DNA of 64,000 bases, taken from Xanthobacter oligotrophicus (GTDB lineage: Bacteria; Pseudomonadota; Alphaproteobacteria; Rhizobiales; Xanthobacteraceae). The stretch is from NCBI RefSeq assembly GCF_008364685.1, contig NZ_VTTL01000007.1, forward strand, positions 124,001 through 188,000, read 5' to 3'. The position numbers and the translations under genes are program-made. How positions within the stretch are numbered: position 1 is the stretch's first letter; each line of letters begins with the position of its first letter. Below, piece after piece: positions 8,811 to 16,578 of the stretch. The notes under the pieces are model-generated. The model did no database searches, was not told the DNA's origin, and worked only from the letters and a program-made list of their open reading frames with translations.

Positions 8811-9545
8811 ATGGCGCGGACCACTCTCGGGCTGATCGCTGTGTTCGCACTGATCGCGGCGGCATGCGTCGCGTTCGGGGCCTACTTCTCCTATGTCACC
8901 CTGCTCAATGCCCACCGCTCGGTCATCGAGGCGCGATTCGGCATCGCCGCCGAGCGCGTCGCCGACGTGGCCGAGCAGGCCGCCTCGCTGGGCATCGCCC
9001 TGCCGGCGCAGAGCACCCTGACCAGCCTCCTCGACCGCGAAGCGCGGGTGGAACCCGCCATCCGCTCCATGGACCTGGCCGACGAGCACGGCATCGTGCT
9101 GTTTTCCAGCGATCCGGCGCGCATCGGCATCGCCGAAGCCCAGGACGGCGGGCGCGGCCTCACCCGGCCGGTGCGCAACGACCTTAACGAGATCATCGGG
9201 CGCGTGGTGGTGCGCTACGATCCGCAGATCCTCGCGGCCGGGGCGGCGGCGCTCGGCGAGGACCTCAAGGTGATCGCCCTGCCGGCGCTGATCGGGGCGG
9301 GCGCCGCCACCATCGTCATCGGGCTGCTGCTGGCCGCCCTGCTGCGCCGGGCCGTGCGCCGCGCCGCCGATCCGCGCGGCTGGCCCCCGGCGGCGCGGGC
9401 CGCCCTGGCGGCGGCCGAGAGCATCCACCGGGAGGCGGCGGGCGGGTCCCGTGGCGGCAAATCGTCTTCGGACAAGTCGTCTTCGGGCAAAATCCCGTCC
9501 GGAAAATCCCCGTCCGGGTCTGCCGAATCGCGGAGGCGGGCATGA
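8811..9545 (+). CDS. Two-TM periplasmic sensor protein without output domain (sensor C)
   Basis: The 244-residue product has TM1 at about 6-30, a periplasmic domain (31-150) with the shared pattern (LGIALP near 60, then AIRSMDLADEHGIVLFSSD at 83-101), and TM2 at about 154-178. The cytoplasmic tail ends in a low-complexity Ser/Lys/Gly stretch made of near-repeats of SSSGK, encoded by a short imperfect tandem repeat at about 9459-9522. No output domain is present. It starts the rightward arm of the cluster, and its stop overlaps the start of the sensor-MFS fusion by 4 bases. It appears paralogous to sensors A and B. Confidence 0.7.
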   Translation: MARTTLGLIAVFALIAAACVAFGAYFSYVTLLNAHRSVIEARFGIAAERVADVAEQAASLGIALPAQSTLTSLLDREARVEPAIRSMDLADEHGIVLFSSDPARIGIAEAQDGGRGLTRPVRNDLNEIIGRVVVRYDPQILAAGAAALGEDLKVIALPALIGAGAATIVIGLLLAALLRRAVRRAADPRGWPPAARAALAAAESIHREAAGGSRGGKSSSDKSSSGKIPSGKSPSGSAESRRRA

Positions 9546-11527
9546 TCGGGCTGCGCGGCGGCATCACCATCGCCATCGTGCTGATCCTGTGCTCGGCCCT
9601 CGCCTTCATCGGCTGGGGGGCCGAGCGGGCGGCGCAGCGCACCATCGCTCCCGAGATCCTGGCCAAGGCCAATACGGTGGCGCGGTCCGCCGCCGACCTT
9701 CTGGGGCGCGCCGGCACGGTCGGGGTGCCGTTCGACCGGCTGGTGGGGGTGAGCGACTATTTCGACAGCCTGCGCGCCGCCAATCCCGAGTTCGCCCAGA
9801 TCAGCCTCGTGTCCGCTGCGGGCGCGGAACTGGCCCGCGCCGGCGATGCGGCGGGCTTCGAGGGCGCGCCGCAGGCTCGCATTCCGGTGGCAGACCCGTC
9901 CGGGCGGCGGCTCGGGGACGTGGTGATCCTGGTGGATCCGACCGCGGTGACGGCACAGGTGGGCGCGGTGCTGGTGGACGTGGCCTTCATCGGCATCGTC
10001 TCCCTGCTGGTGGCGCTGGAGCTGGTGGCCCTGGTGGTGGGCTCGCGCGGCATCGGCGCGCTCATGGCCGTGGAGCGGCGCCTGAAGGCGCTGGGGCGGG
10101 GCGTGCTGGCGCGGCACGAGGGCAATCCGGGCGCCGCCGGCAGCCTTGTCGGGCCCATCGACCGCCAGGTGGATGCCCTCGCCGAGCGCCACGCGGCGAT
10201 CCGGGCGGCGGCGGAAGCGCGGGGCGATGCTGCGGCGCTCGCGCGCCTCGCGGACCTCGAAACCCGGACCGGCCTCGGCCGGGTCCAGGCGGCGGAGAGC
10301 GAGGCCGCCATCGCGGTGCGTCCCGCCCTGTTCCTGTTCATGCTGGCGGAGGAGCTGACGCGGCCGTTCCTGCCGCGATTCGCCCAGTCCATCGCCGGCG
10401 GCGGCTCCCTCTCGCCGGACTTCGCGGCGAGCCTGCCCATCGTCGCCTTCATGGCCGTGGTGGCCCTGTGCCAGGTGCCATTCGCCGGCATCTCGGAACG
10501 GCTCGGCCGGCGGCCGGGGTTCGTCATCGGTGCCCTGCTGGCGGCCACCGGCTATGCGCTTTCGGCGGTCAGCCCGTCCTATGGCCCGTTCGTGGGCGCC
10601 CGCGTCGCCACGGCGGTCGGCTATGCCCTCGTCTTCGTCTCCTCCCAGGGGCATGTGGTGGACTTTTCCGCCGGGGCGGCGCGCAGCGCGGCGCTCGCGG
10701 TGTTCGTGCGGGCCATCATGGTGGCGAGCCTGTGCGGGCCGCCCATCGGCGGCGTCATCGCCGACCGGCTGGGGGCGCCCGCCGCCTTCATGGCATCCGC
10801 CGGCCTTGCCCTCGTGGCCCTCGTGGTGGCGCTCCTGACCCTGCCGAAGACGGTCCGGCGCGCGGGCGCGGCGGCGGGCGTCGGCCTTGCCGACCTCAAG
10901 GACGCGGCGCGGGCGCCGGGCCTCATGGCGCTGCTGTTCGGCTGCGCCTTCCCCGCCAAGTTCCTGTTCGCGGCCCTGTGCTTCCTGCTGGTGCCGCTGG
11001 AATTGCAGCGCCTCGGCTATACCTCCGCCGCCATCGGCCGCTTCCAGATGATCTATCCCATCATCATGGTGCTGGCGGTGCCGTTCTTCGCCGCCATGGC
11101 CGACCGGTTCGACGCCCGCGGCGGCTTCGTGGTGGCCGGCGCGCTGGTGTCGGGCCTCGGCGCCATGGCCATGGTGCTCAATCCGTCCATCGCCTTCATC
11201 GTGGTGGCGCTGGTGGCGCTGGGCTACGGGCAGGCCATGTCCATCGCTTCCCAGTCGGCGCTGGTGGCCGACACGGCATCAAGCCTCGGTGGCGGGCGGG
11301 CGGCCGGCGTTCTCGGCTTGTTCCGGCTGGTGGAACGCAGCGGCAACGCCGCAGGCCCCGCCAGCGCCGGTTTTCTCATGGCGACCATCGGATTTGCTGC
11401 CGCGACCACGCTTATCGGCACTGTGGTAGTAGCCGGAGCGGCCCTGTTTGCGCTATCCGGGCTTAGAACCGCGCATCATCCCCGCCGCGCCTCGTCCGCG
11501 GCCGCATCGGAAGGAAGCTCCGCCTGA
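9542..11527 (+). CDS. Cache-like sensor domain fused to an MFS transporter
   Basis: The 661-residue protein joins two modules. Residues 1-175 repeat the two-TM sensor design of its neighbours: TM1 about 8-26, a GVPF motif at 61, EFAQISLVSAAG at 83-94, TM2 about 141-168. After a charged linker (about 175-255) comes a 12-helix MFS carrier (about 258-650) with ISERLGRRPG as the TM2-TM3 loop. MFS proteins rarely carry an N-terminal periplasmic sensor, so this looks like a carrier used as, or controlled by, a receptor. Both ends overlap neighbouring genes by 4 and 1 bases, so it is part of one transcription unit. The transported compound is unknown. Confidence 0.82.
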   Translation: MIGLRGGITIAIVLILCSALAFIGWGAERAAQRTIAPEILAKANTVARSAADLLGRAGTVGVPFDRLVGVSDYFDSLRAANPEFAQISLVSAAGAELARAGDAAGFEGAPQARIPVADPSGRRLGDVVILVDPTAVTAQVGAVLVDVAFIGIVSLLVALELVALVVGSRGIGALMAVERRLKALGRGVLARHEGNPGAAGSLVGPIDRQVDALAERHAAIRAAAEARGDAAALARLADLETRTGLGRVQAAESEAAIAVRPALFLFMLAEELTRPFLPRFAQSIAGGGSLSPDFAASLPIVAFMAVVALCQVPFAGISERLGRRPGFVIGALLAATGYALSAVSPSYGPFVGARVATAVGYALVFVSSQGHVVDFSAGAARSAALAVFVRAIMVASLCGPPIGGVIADRLGAPAAFMASAGLALVALVVALLTLPKTVRRAGAAAGVGLADLKDAARAPGLMALLFGCAFPAKFLFAALCFLLVPLELQRLGYTSAAIGRFQMIYPIIMVLAVPFFAAMADRFDARGGFVVAGALVSGLGAMAMVLNPSIAFIVVALVALGYGQAMSIASQSALVADTASSLGGGRAAGVLGLFRLVERSGNAAGPASAGFLMATIGFAAATTLIGTVVVAGAALFALSGLRTAHHPRRASSAAASEGSSA

Positions 11528-12585
11528 TGGACCGCCGCTCCCTCCTTGCCCTGGGCCTCGGCGCCGGCGCCGCAGGGCTCGCCGGCCGGCTACCCGGCGC
11601 CCACGGCCAGTCGGTCCCGTCCGGGCCGGCTGCCTCTGGATCGGCCGCCGCGCCGCGGGCCGAGCCCTTCCGCGTCCTGATGCTCACGTTCCGGGGCGAC
11701 ACCGACGTGGAGCGCGGCTTCCGCGACTATTTCGCCGCCAACGAGATCAAGGTGGAATTCCTCACCCGCGACGTGGAGCGCGACGCGGGCCGGGTGAAGC
11801 CGATCCTCGCGGAGGTGCTGCCCGTCTTCAAGCCGGACCTCATCTATACCTACGGCACGCCCAACACCCTCGCCGTCGCCGGCCCCTACGACGCCCCGCC
11901 GGATGCGCCCTTCGTGCACGACATCCCGGTGGTGTTCGCCCTGGTGGCCGCGCCGGTGCAGGTGAAGATCGCGCCCTCGCTGGCCTCGTCCGGACGCAAC
12001 GTCACCGGCGCCGTGCACGTGGTGCCCACCGACGTGCAGATGCGCGCCATGCAGAGCTACAAGGCGTTCCGCAAGGTGGGCGTCATCTACTCGCCGAACG
12101 AGCGCAACTCGGTGGCCATCATCGACGAGATGAAGGCCTTCTGCGCCGGCATCGACGCCAGCGTCATCGCCCAGCCCCTCACCATGGTGGGCAGCCGGCC
12201 CACCGGCGACGGGGTGGAGGACTTCGTCCGCAACCTGAAGGCGCAGGGCGCCGATTGGCTCTATCTGCCCGCGGATACCTTCCTTGCCACCATCTTCGAC
12301 CGGGTGGGGCCGGCGGCGCTGGCCGCGGGCCTGCCCACCTTCGGCGCCACCGAATTCTTCCTGCGCGAGGGGCTCGGCCTCGTGGGGCTGGTGAGCCGGT
12401 ACTATTCGGTGGGCCAGCTGGCCGCGTCCAAGGCGGTGGAGGTGCTGGTGCAGCGCGTGCCCCCCCGGGATATTCCCATAGAGACGCTGCGGCGCTTCGC
12501 GCTCATCATCAACATGAACATTGCCAAGCAGCTCGGGGTGTATCCGCCCATCGCGATGCTCAACTATGCGGAAGTGATCACCTGA
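11527..12585 (+). CDS. ABC transporter substrate-binding protein (ABC_sub_bind/TrpX type)
   Basis: This is a periplasmic binding protein of the ABC_sub_bind family, 352 residues, which captures a small ligand in a two-lobe cleft. The N-terminus MDRRSLLALGLGAGAAGLAG has a twin-arginine-like export signal. RVLMLTFRGDTDVERGF begins the first lobe. No ABC permease or ATPase gene lies nearby; it sits between a sensor-MFS fusion (one-base ATGA overlap) and a GNAT gene. I infer that it delivers a ligand to the membrane sensors rather than to an ABC importer. An importer encoded elsewhere is the alternative. Confidence 0.82.
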   Translation: MDRRSLLALGLGAGAAGLAGRLPGAHGQSVPSGPAASGSAAAPRAEPFRVLMLTFRGDTDVERGFRDYFAANEIKVEFLTRDVERDAGRVKPILAEVLPVFKPDLIYTYGTPNTLAVAGPYDAPPDAPFVHDIPVVFALVAAPVQVKIAPSLASSGRNVTGAVHVVPTDVQMRAMQSYKAFRKVGVIYSPNERNSVAIIDEMKAFCAGIDASVIAQPLTMVGSRPTGDGVEDFVRNLKAQGADWLYLPADTFLATIFDRVGPAALAAGLPTFGATEFFLREGLGLVGLVSRYYSVGQLAASKAVEVLVQRVPPRDIPIETLRRFALIINMNIAKQLGVYPPIAMLNYAEVIT

Positions 12586-13265
12586 TGAACGCCCTGCGCG
12601 AGTTCGCACTGACCGAACCGCTCACCCCCCGCGAGCTCGGCCCGGACGATCTCGATGCGGTCGACGTGCTGCACCACCTCGCCATAGGCCCGCTGGTGCG
12701 GCCGGAGGTGGTGAAGCCGGAGAACCGCTCGTATTTCGAGGGCATCCTGGGCGGGCGCGGCTGGACGGTCGGGCTCTATGATGGCCCCATGCTGGTCGCC
12801 TACGGCATTCTCCAGCACGACCACACCCCCAAGGACGGCCCGCACCGCCTGCTCGGCCTGCCGCCGGAGACCGAGGTAGGCCGGCTCGCCGGCGCGTCCG
12901 TGCACCCGGCCTATCGCGGGCGGGGGCTCCAGCGGGTGCTGATCGCGGCGCGGGTCAAGGCCGCGCCACCCGACATGGTGCTGTTCTCCACCGCCGCGCC
13001 GGTGAACACGCCGAGCTGGTCGAGCCTGCTCGCCGAGGGCTTCCCCATCCACGACATCCAGCTCTTCTTCGGCGGCTACGCCCGCTATGTGCTGGTGCGC
13101 GACGGCAGCACCTATGATCCGGCGGAAGCGGTACTGGTCGATCCACTCGACACCGCCCGGCAGAAGGCCCTGTTCGCCGAAGGCTGGCATGGCTACGAGC
13201 GCAGCCGGCTCGAATGCGGCGCCGCCGGCGTCCTGTTCGCGCGGCCGAGGAGGGCTGAGGGCTGA
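12585..13265 (+). CDS. GNAT family N-acetyltransferase
   Basis: The 226-residue product carries a GNAT fold. The acetyl-CoA pyrophosphate loop is seen as AYRGRGLQRVL (about residues 108-118), preceded by the strand GRLAGASVHP. The substrate is unknown; an amino acid, small amine or protein lysine are all possible. The ATG at 12585 overlaps the stop of the binding-protein gene, so it belongs to the same rightward operon as the sensor genes. Its presence suggests that either the sensed ligand or a signalling protein is acetylated, but nothing in the sequence proves this. Confidence 0.8.
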   Translation: MNALREFALTEPLTPRELGPDDLDAVDVLHHLAIGPLVRPEVVKPENRSYFEGILGGRGWTVGLYDGPMLVAYGILQHDHTPKDGPHRLLGLPPETEVGRLAGASVHPAYRGRGLQRVLIAARVKAAPPDMVLFSTAAPVNTPSWSSLLAEGFPIHDIQLFFGGYARYVLVRDGSTYDPAEAVLVDPLDTARQKALFAEGWHGYERSRLECGAAGVLFARPRRAEG

Positions 13266-13270
13266 AGCGC

Positions 13271-13306
13271 TTTCGAGCGAAGGGGATACCGGTTCGCGTG
13301 AGGAAA
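13271..13306 (+). repeat. Rhizobiales-type extragenic repeat, copy 1
   Basis: This 36-base core, beginning TTTCGAGCGAAG and containing the ACCGGTTCG palindrome, follows the GNAT stop codon. It matches the reverse complement of 54395-54430 at 31 of 36 positions. From memory, very similar units are common between genes in Rhizobiales. The remainder of the gap up to 13458 shows no gene and probably holds a promoter for the STAS gene. Confidence 0.75.
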
Positions 13307-13458
13307 ACGCTCCGGAGCCCATGGGCGAAATCTGAGGGCGAGGCCTCGGGCGCGGCCGGCCGGTGTTTCCGGTTGCGGCCGTTTTCACTAGAGTGTCGCA
13401 ACCGGCGGGCCACCCTTGGCCGGTTCCGCCCGCCCTGGATCGTGAGAGACACGCGCGC

Positions 13459-13809
13459 ATGAAGATCGAGAGTCAGCCGCTGCGACCCGGCCTCGTCCTC
13501 GTCAGCCTGGACGGGCGTCTCGACATTTCCGGCGCCGCCCAGGTGGAGCCGCAGTTCAAGGCCGCCTGCGACGAGGCCAACGTGGTGCTGGTGGATCTCT
13601 CCCGCACGCCGTTCATGGCCTCCATCGGCATCCGCCTGCTGCTGACCGGGGCCAAGGGGCTGCGGCGCAAGGGCGGCAGCATGCACCTGTGCGCCTGCGA
13701 CCCGCAGGTGGAGAAGGTGCTGGTTGCAACCGGCGTGCACCAGCTGGTGGCGATCCACGCCACGCGGGATGAGGCGCTCGCCGCGGCGGGCTCCTCCAGC
13801 GGCACGTGA
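13459..13809 (+). CDS. STAS-domain anti-sigma factor antagonist (RsbV/SpoIIAA-like)
   Basis: This 116-residue single STAS domain is the phosphorylatable switch of a partner-switching module. When unphosphorylated it binds the RsbW-like kinase and frees that kinase's target. The pattern VLVDLSRTPFMASIGIRLLL (residues 43-62) contains S55, which corresponds to the usual phosphorylated serine two positions before the glycine. The ATG at 13459 fits the start of the fold; the frame is open further upstream without similarity. The kinase gene follows after 10 bases. The HAMP-SpoIIE protein at 4911 is the obvious phosphatase. Confidence 0.88.
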   Translation: MKIESQPLRPGLVLVSLDGRLDISGAAQVEPQFKAACDEANVVLVDLSRTPFMASIGIRLLLTGAKGLRRKGGSMHLCACDPQVEKVLVATGVHQLVAIHATRDEALAAAGSSSGT

Positions 13810-13819
13810 CGGCTCGCCC

Positions 13820-14263
13820 ATGCCCGCGCTGCTCGCCGAGAGCCTGATCTCCTCCCTCGATGTGGAGGCCCGCATCGACGACATCACCAAGGCGACCGGC
13901 TGGCTCGGTGCCCTGGCCGAGGACGAGGGCTGGTCGCAGGCCACCCAATTCGCCCTTGAGCTGTCGCTGGAAGAGGCGCTGACCAATGTGGTGTCCTACG
14001 GCTTCCAGGACAGCGCCGCCGTCCCGCGCATCCGCATCGAATGCTACCGCCTGCCGGAAGGTCGGGTGGCGGTGCGCCTGATCGACAACGGCGTTCCGTT
14101 CGATCCCACCACCATCGCCGAGCCGGAGGTGCCCGCCTCCATCGAGGACGCCAAGATCGGCGGCCACGGCGTCCAGCTCATGCGCAACTTCCTCGAAACC
14201 CTCGCCTATGCCCGCGAGGGCGAGGAAAACCACCTGACCCTCATCGCCGGCAAGGCGGACTGA
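13820..14263 (+). CDS. Anti-sigma factor / serine kinase, RsbW-like (HATPase_c)
   Basis: The 147-residue product is a GHKL-fold serine/threonine kinase of the RsbW/SpoIIAB type. It would phosphorylate the STAS partner and, in known systems, hold a sigma factor inactive. The N box EEALTNVVSYGF, the G1 box DNGVPFDP and the G2 box GGHGVQLMRN are present in order. It begins 10 bases after the STAS gene and ends just before a strong hairpin, so the two form the end of the operon. No sigma factor gene lies in the window, so its target is unknown and may not be a sigma factor. Confidence 0.88.
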   Translation: MPALLAESLISSLDVEARIDDITKATGWLGALAEDEGWSQATQFALELSLEEALTNVVSYGFQDSAAVPRIRIECYRLPEGRVAVRLIDNGVPFDPTTIAEPEVPASIEDAKIGGHGVQLMRNFLETLAYAREGEENHLTLIAGKAD

Positions 14264-14265
14264 TA

Positions 14266-14300
14266 CCAAAAGCCCGTGAGCTTGACTCATGGGCTTTTGG
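14266..14300. terminator. Strong hairpin downstream of the RsbW-like gene
   Basis: CCAAAAGCCCGTGAG pairs with CTCATGGGCTTTTGG across a five-base loop, giving a 15-bp stem with one G-U pair and ending in a T-rich arm. It starts two bases after the kinase stop codon and probably terminates the operon. ATACCAA at 14264 recurs inverted as TTGGTAT at 14359, so the whole piece may be a mobile repeat unit. The remainder of the gap to 14576 shows no gene and is taken as the promoter region of the symporter gene. Confidence 0.7.
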
Positions 14301-14576
14301 TCAAGCCCGCGCGGCGCCTGAGCGCGACCCTCTCGGCACCGGTCAAAGACCGGGGCCGTTGGTATGAGTCTCCGCTCCGGAAGGGCACCGGCCGGGCGAT
14401 GGCTCCCGGCCGGATGCCGCGCGGCCAGCTGGCTTGCGGCGACTTTGCCAACTGCAACTTGGCCCGCAGCGACGGGACGCCGCTCCGGCATCGCGCCACC
14501 GTCGTCATAATGATACAGACCTGCGCTAATTTCGGCGGTCATCCCGCATCTGGACGGAGGGCGCTGCGAAGCAGCC

Positions 14577-16226
14577 ATGGCGATCATTGCGCAAATTCTC
14601 GCCGGGCTGGGCCTGCTCTTCGTCGGACTGAAGATCATGTCGACGCACCTGCAGCAGGCCACGGGCCGGCGGGTGCGGCACCTGCTGCGCACCGCCACCC
14701 GCTCGCCGTTCGCAGGTCTGCTGTGCGGCACCCTGGCCGGGGCGGCCACCCAGTCGTCCAACGCGGTGGCGGTCATCAGCGGCAATCTGGTGCGCGGCGG
14801 GGTGCTCGCCACCCGTGACGCCATCCCCATCGTGGCCGGCGGCAACGTGGGCACCGCTGCCCTCGTGTTCGTGGCCGCCATCGATTTCCGCCTCTTGGTG
14901 CTCTACCTGGTGGCGATGGTGGGCTTCGGCTTCCAGTTCAAGCTGGACCGCCGTCCGGCCTTCAAGGAGTGGATGGGCGTCGCCCTCGGCCTCGCTTTGG
15001 TGCTGCTGGGGCTCGACTATATCAAGCAGGGGCCGCGCGCGCTCGACGTGAGCGCGCTTGCCGCCGTCCTCGACCATGGCATCTCGCCCTGGGTGGGCTT
15101 CCTCCTGGGGCTCATCGCCGCCGCCGTCAGCCAGTCGTCGTCCACGCCCACCATCCTGGTGGTGGCGCTGATGCAGGCGCAGGTGCTCGGCCTCGACGAT
15201 TCCATCGTCATCGTCATGGGTGCCAATCTCGGCTCGGGCATCTCCGCCGTGCTCACAGCCGGCGAACTGGAGGGCACCGGACGGCAGCTGTGCTACGTGC
15301 ACGTGCTGGTGAAGGCGGTGGGCTGCCTGCTCGTCGGCGCGGTGCTCCTCACCGGCGGGTGGCTGGGGGCGGAGCCGGTGGCCCTGCTTTCGCAAATGGG
15401 CGGCGGCAAGGCGTCGGCCTCCCTGTCCCTGCTGTTCCTGGCCTTGCAGGTGGCGGGGGCGGTTCCGGTCTCCCTCGCCCGCGGGGTGACCGAGGCCATC
15501 GCCGCGCGGCTGAGTCCGCCGACCATGGAGGACGGCGCCTCGAAGCCACGCTTCATCCACGAGCGGGCGCTGGGCGACTTCGCCACCGCCCTCGATCTGG
15601 CCGAACAGGAGATCATGCGGCTGGTCAAGCTTTTGCCCACCCTGCTGCCGGACCTCGACCAGCAGGACCAGGGCGGGCCGGCGGAGCGCCTTGCCCTGTG
15701 GCGGGGGGCCAACGCCATCGGCGTCGCCATCGACCAGTTCCTGTCCGACCTCATCGCCCGCGGCGTGCCGAGGGGCAGCCTGCAGACCGCCCTGCAACTG
15801 CAGGCGCTGGTGGAGACCGTGCGCACCCTGCAGGACACGCTGCACGCCTTCACCGAGGTGGTGGAGGGCTTTGCCGACCTGCCGCCCCTCGGCTTCAACC
15901 TGTCCGAATCCCTGCGCACCATCATCCTGTCCCTGGCCGACGCCACCGATGGCGATGCGGAGGACCTCGACTTCATCATCACCCTCGCAGGGGATCGCAG
16001 CGACCTCTTGAGCCGCATCCGCCGCCAGCTTGCGGCCTCGGCGCTCGGCACGGGGGAGGACGCGCGCCAGCTCCTGCTCGCCACCAGCCTGTTCGAGCGC
16101 GGCGTCTGGCTGGTGCGGCGCAGCGCAGTGGCGTTGCGTGCTCCTGCGAATGAGGCTAATCCCGTTGGCAACGCCGTCCCCGGCGAGGCGCGCAAGCGAG
16201 AAGAGGCCGATGCACATCGAACGTGA
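14577..16226 (+). CDS. Na/Pi cotransporter family protein (NptA-PhoU-like)
   Basis: This 549-residue inner-membrane protein of the Na+/phosphate symporter family carries the two family repeats with the QSS signature: AATQSSNAVAV near residue 58 and AVSQSSSTPT near residue 183. Hydrophobic segments fill residues 1-325. The C-terminal 200 residues are hydrophilic and helical, like the PhoU-type helical domain often fused to these symporters. The final 17 bases overlap the start of a second STAS gene, which couples it to the partner-switch system. Whether it moves phosphate or another anion is not shown. Confidence 0.87.
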   Translation: MAIIAQILAGLGLLFVGLKIMSTHLQQATGRRVRHLLRTATRSPFAGLLCGTLAGAATQSSNAVAVISGNLVRGGVLATRDAIPIVAGGNVGTAALVFVAAIDFRLLVLYLVAMVGFGFQFKLDRRPAFKEWMGVALGLALVLLGLDYIKQGPRALDVSALAAVLDHGISPWVGFLLGLIAAAVSQSSSTPTILVVALMQAQVLGLDDSIVIVMGANLGSGISAVLTAGELEGTGRQLCYVHVLVKAVGCLLVGAVLLTGGWLGAEPVALLSQMGGGKASASLSLLFLALQVAGAVPVSLARGVTEAIAARLSPPTMEDGASKPRFIHERALGDFATALDLAEQEIMRLVKLLPTLLPDLDQQDQGGPAERLALWRGANAIGVAIDQFLSDLIARGVPRGSLQTALQLQALVETVRTLQDTLHAFTEVVEGFADLPPLGFNLSESLRTIILSLADATDGDAEDLDFIITLAGDRSDLLSRIRRQLAASALGTGEDARQLLLATSLFERGVWLVRRSAVALRAPANEANPVGNAVPGEARKREEADAHRT

Positions 16227-16512
16227 GCAGCTCGGGTCCGAGGTGGTGCTGAAGGTGGCGGGACGGCTGGATACGCCCAACGCCAAGCCGTTCGAGGCGA
16301 GCCTCATGGAAGTGGTGACCACTACCGATGGCGGGCTCCTCGTGAACCTCGCCGGCGTGGACTACGTCTCCTCCTCGGGCCTGCGGGCCCTGCTGGTGGC
16401 CGGCAAGGCCATGCGCACCGCCAAGCGCAAGCTCACCTTGTCCTCGCTCCAGCCGCAGATCCGGGAAGTGTTCGACATTTCCGGCTTCTCGACCCTGTTC
16501 GAGATCACCTGA
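16210..16512 (+). CDS. STAS-domain protein, second anti-sigma antagonist-like
   Basis: The 100-residue STAS domain has the phosphorylation segment VDYVSSSGLRALL (residues 50-62) with S55 at the usual position. The ATG at 16210 lies inside the 3' end of the symporter gene (17-base overlap), which implies translational coupling. It may be a second substrate of the RsbW-like kinase at 13820, or a module regulating the symporter directly, as STAS domains do in SulP carriers. Its sequence differs clearly from the first STAS protein, so it is not a recent duplicate. Confidence 0.88.
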   Translation: MHIEREQLGSEVVLKVAGRLDTPNAKPFEASLMEVVTTTDGGLLVNLAGVDYVSSSGLRALLVAGKAMRTAKRKLTLSSLQPQIREVFDISGFSTLFEIT

Positions 16513-16578
16513 ACACCTGAGCTTGCGCGGCGTCTGAGCGTGGCCCGAGTTTAGCCCGCGCGGCCTTAAGGCTCCCGG

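Noticed and set aside
13335-13454. Peptides such as SVFLTRTGIPFARKRF read on the minus strand
   Set aside because: They are the translation of the Rhizobiales extragenic repeat (copy 1) and not a gene; the same peptide-like string appears at copy 2.
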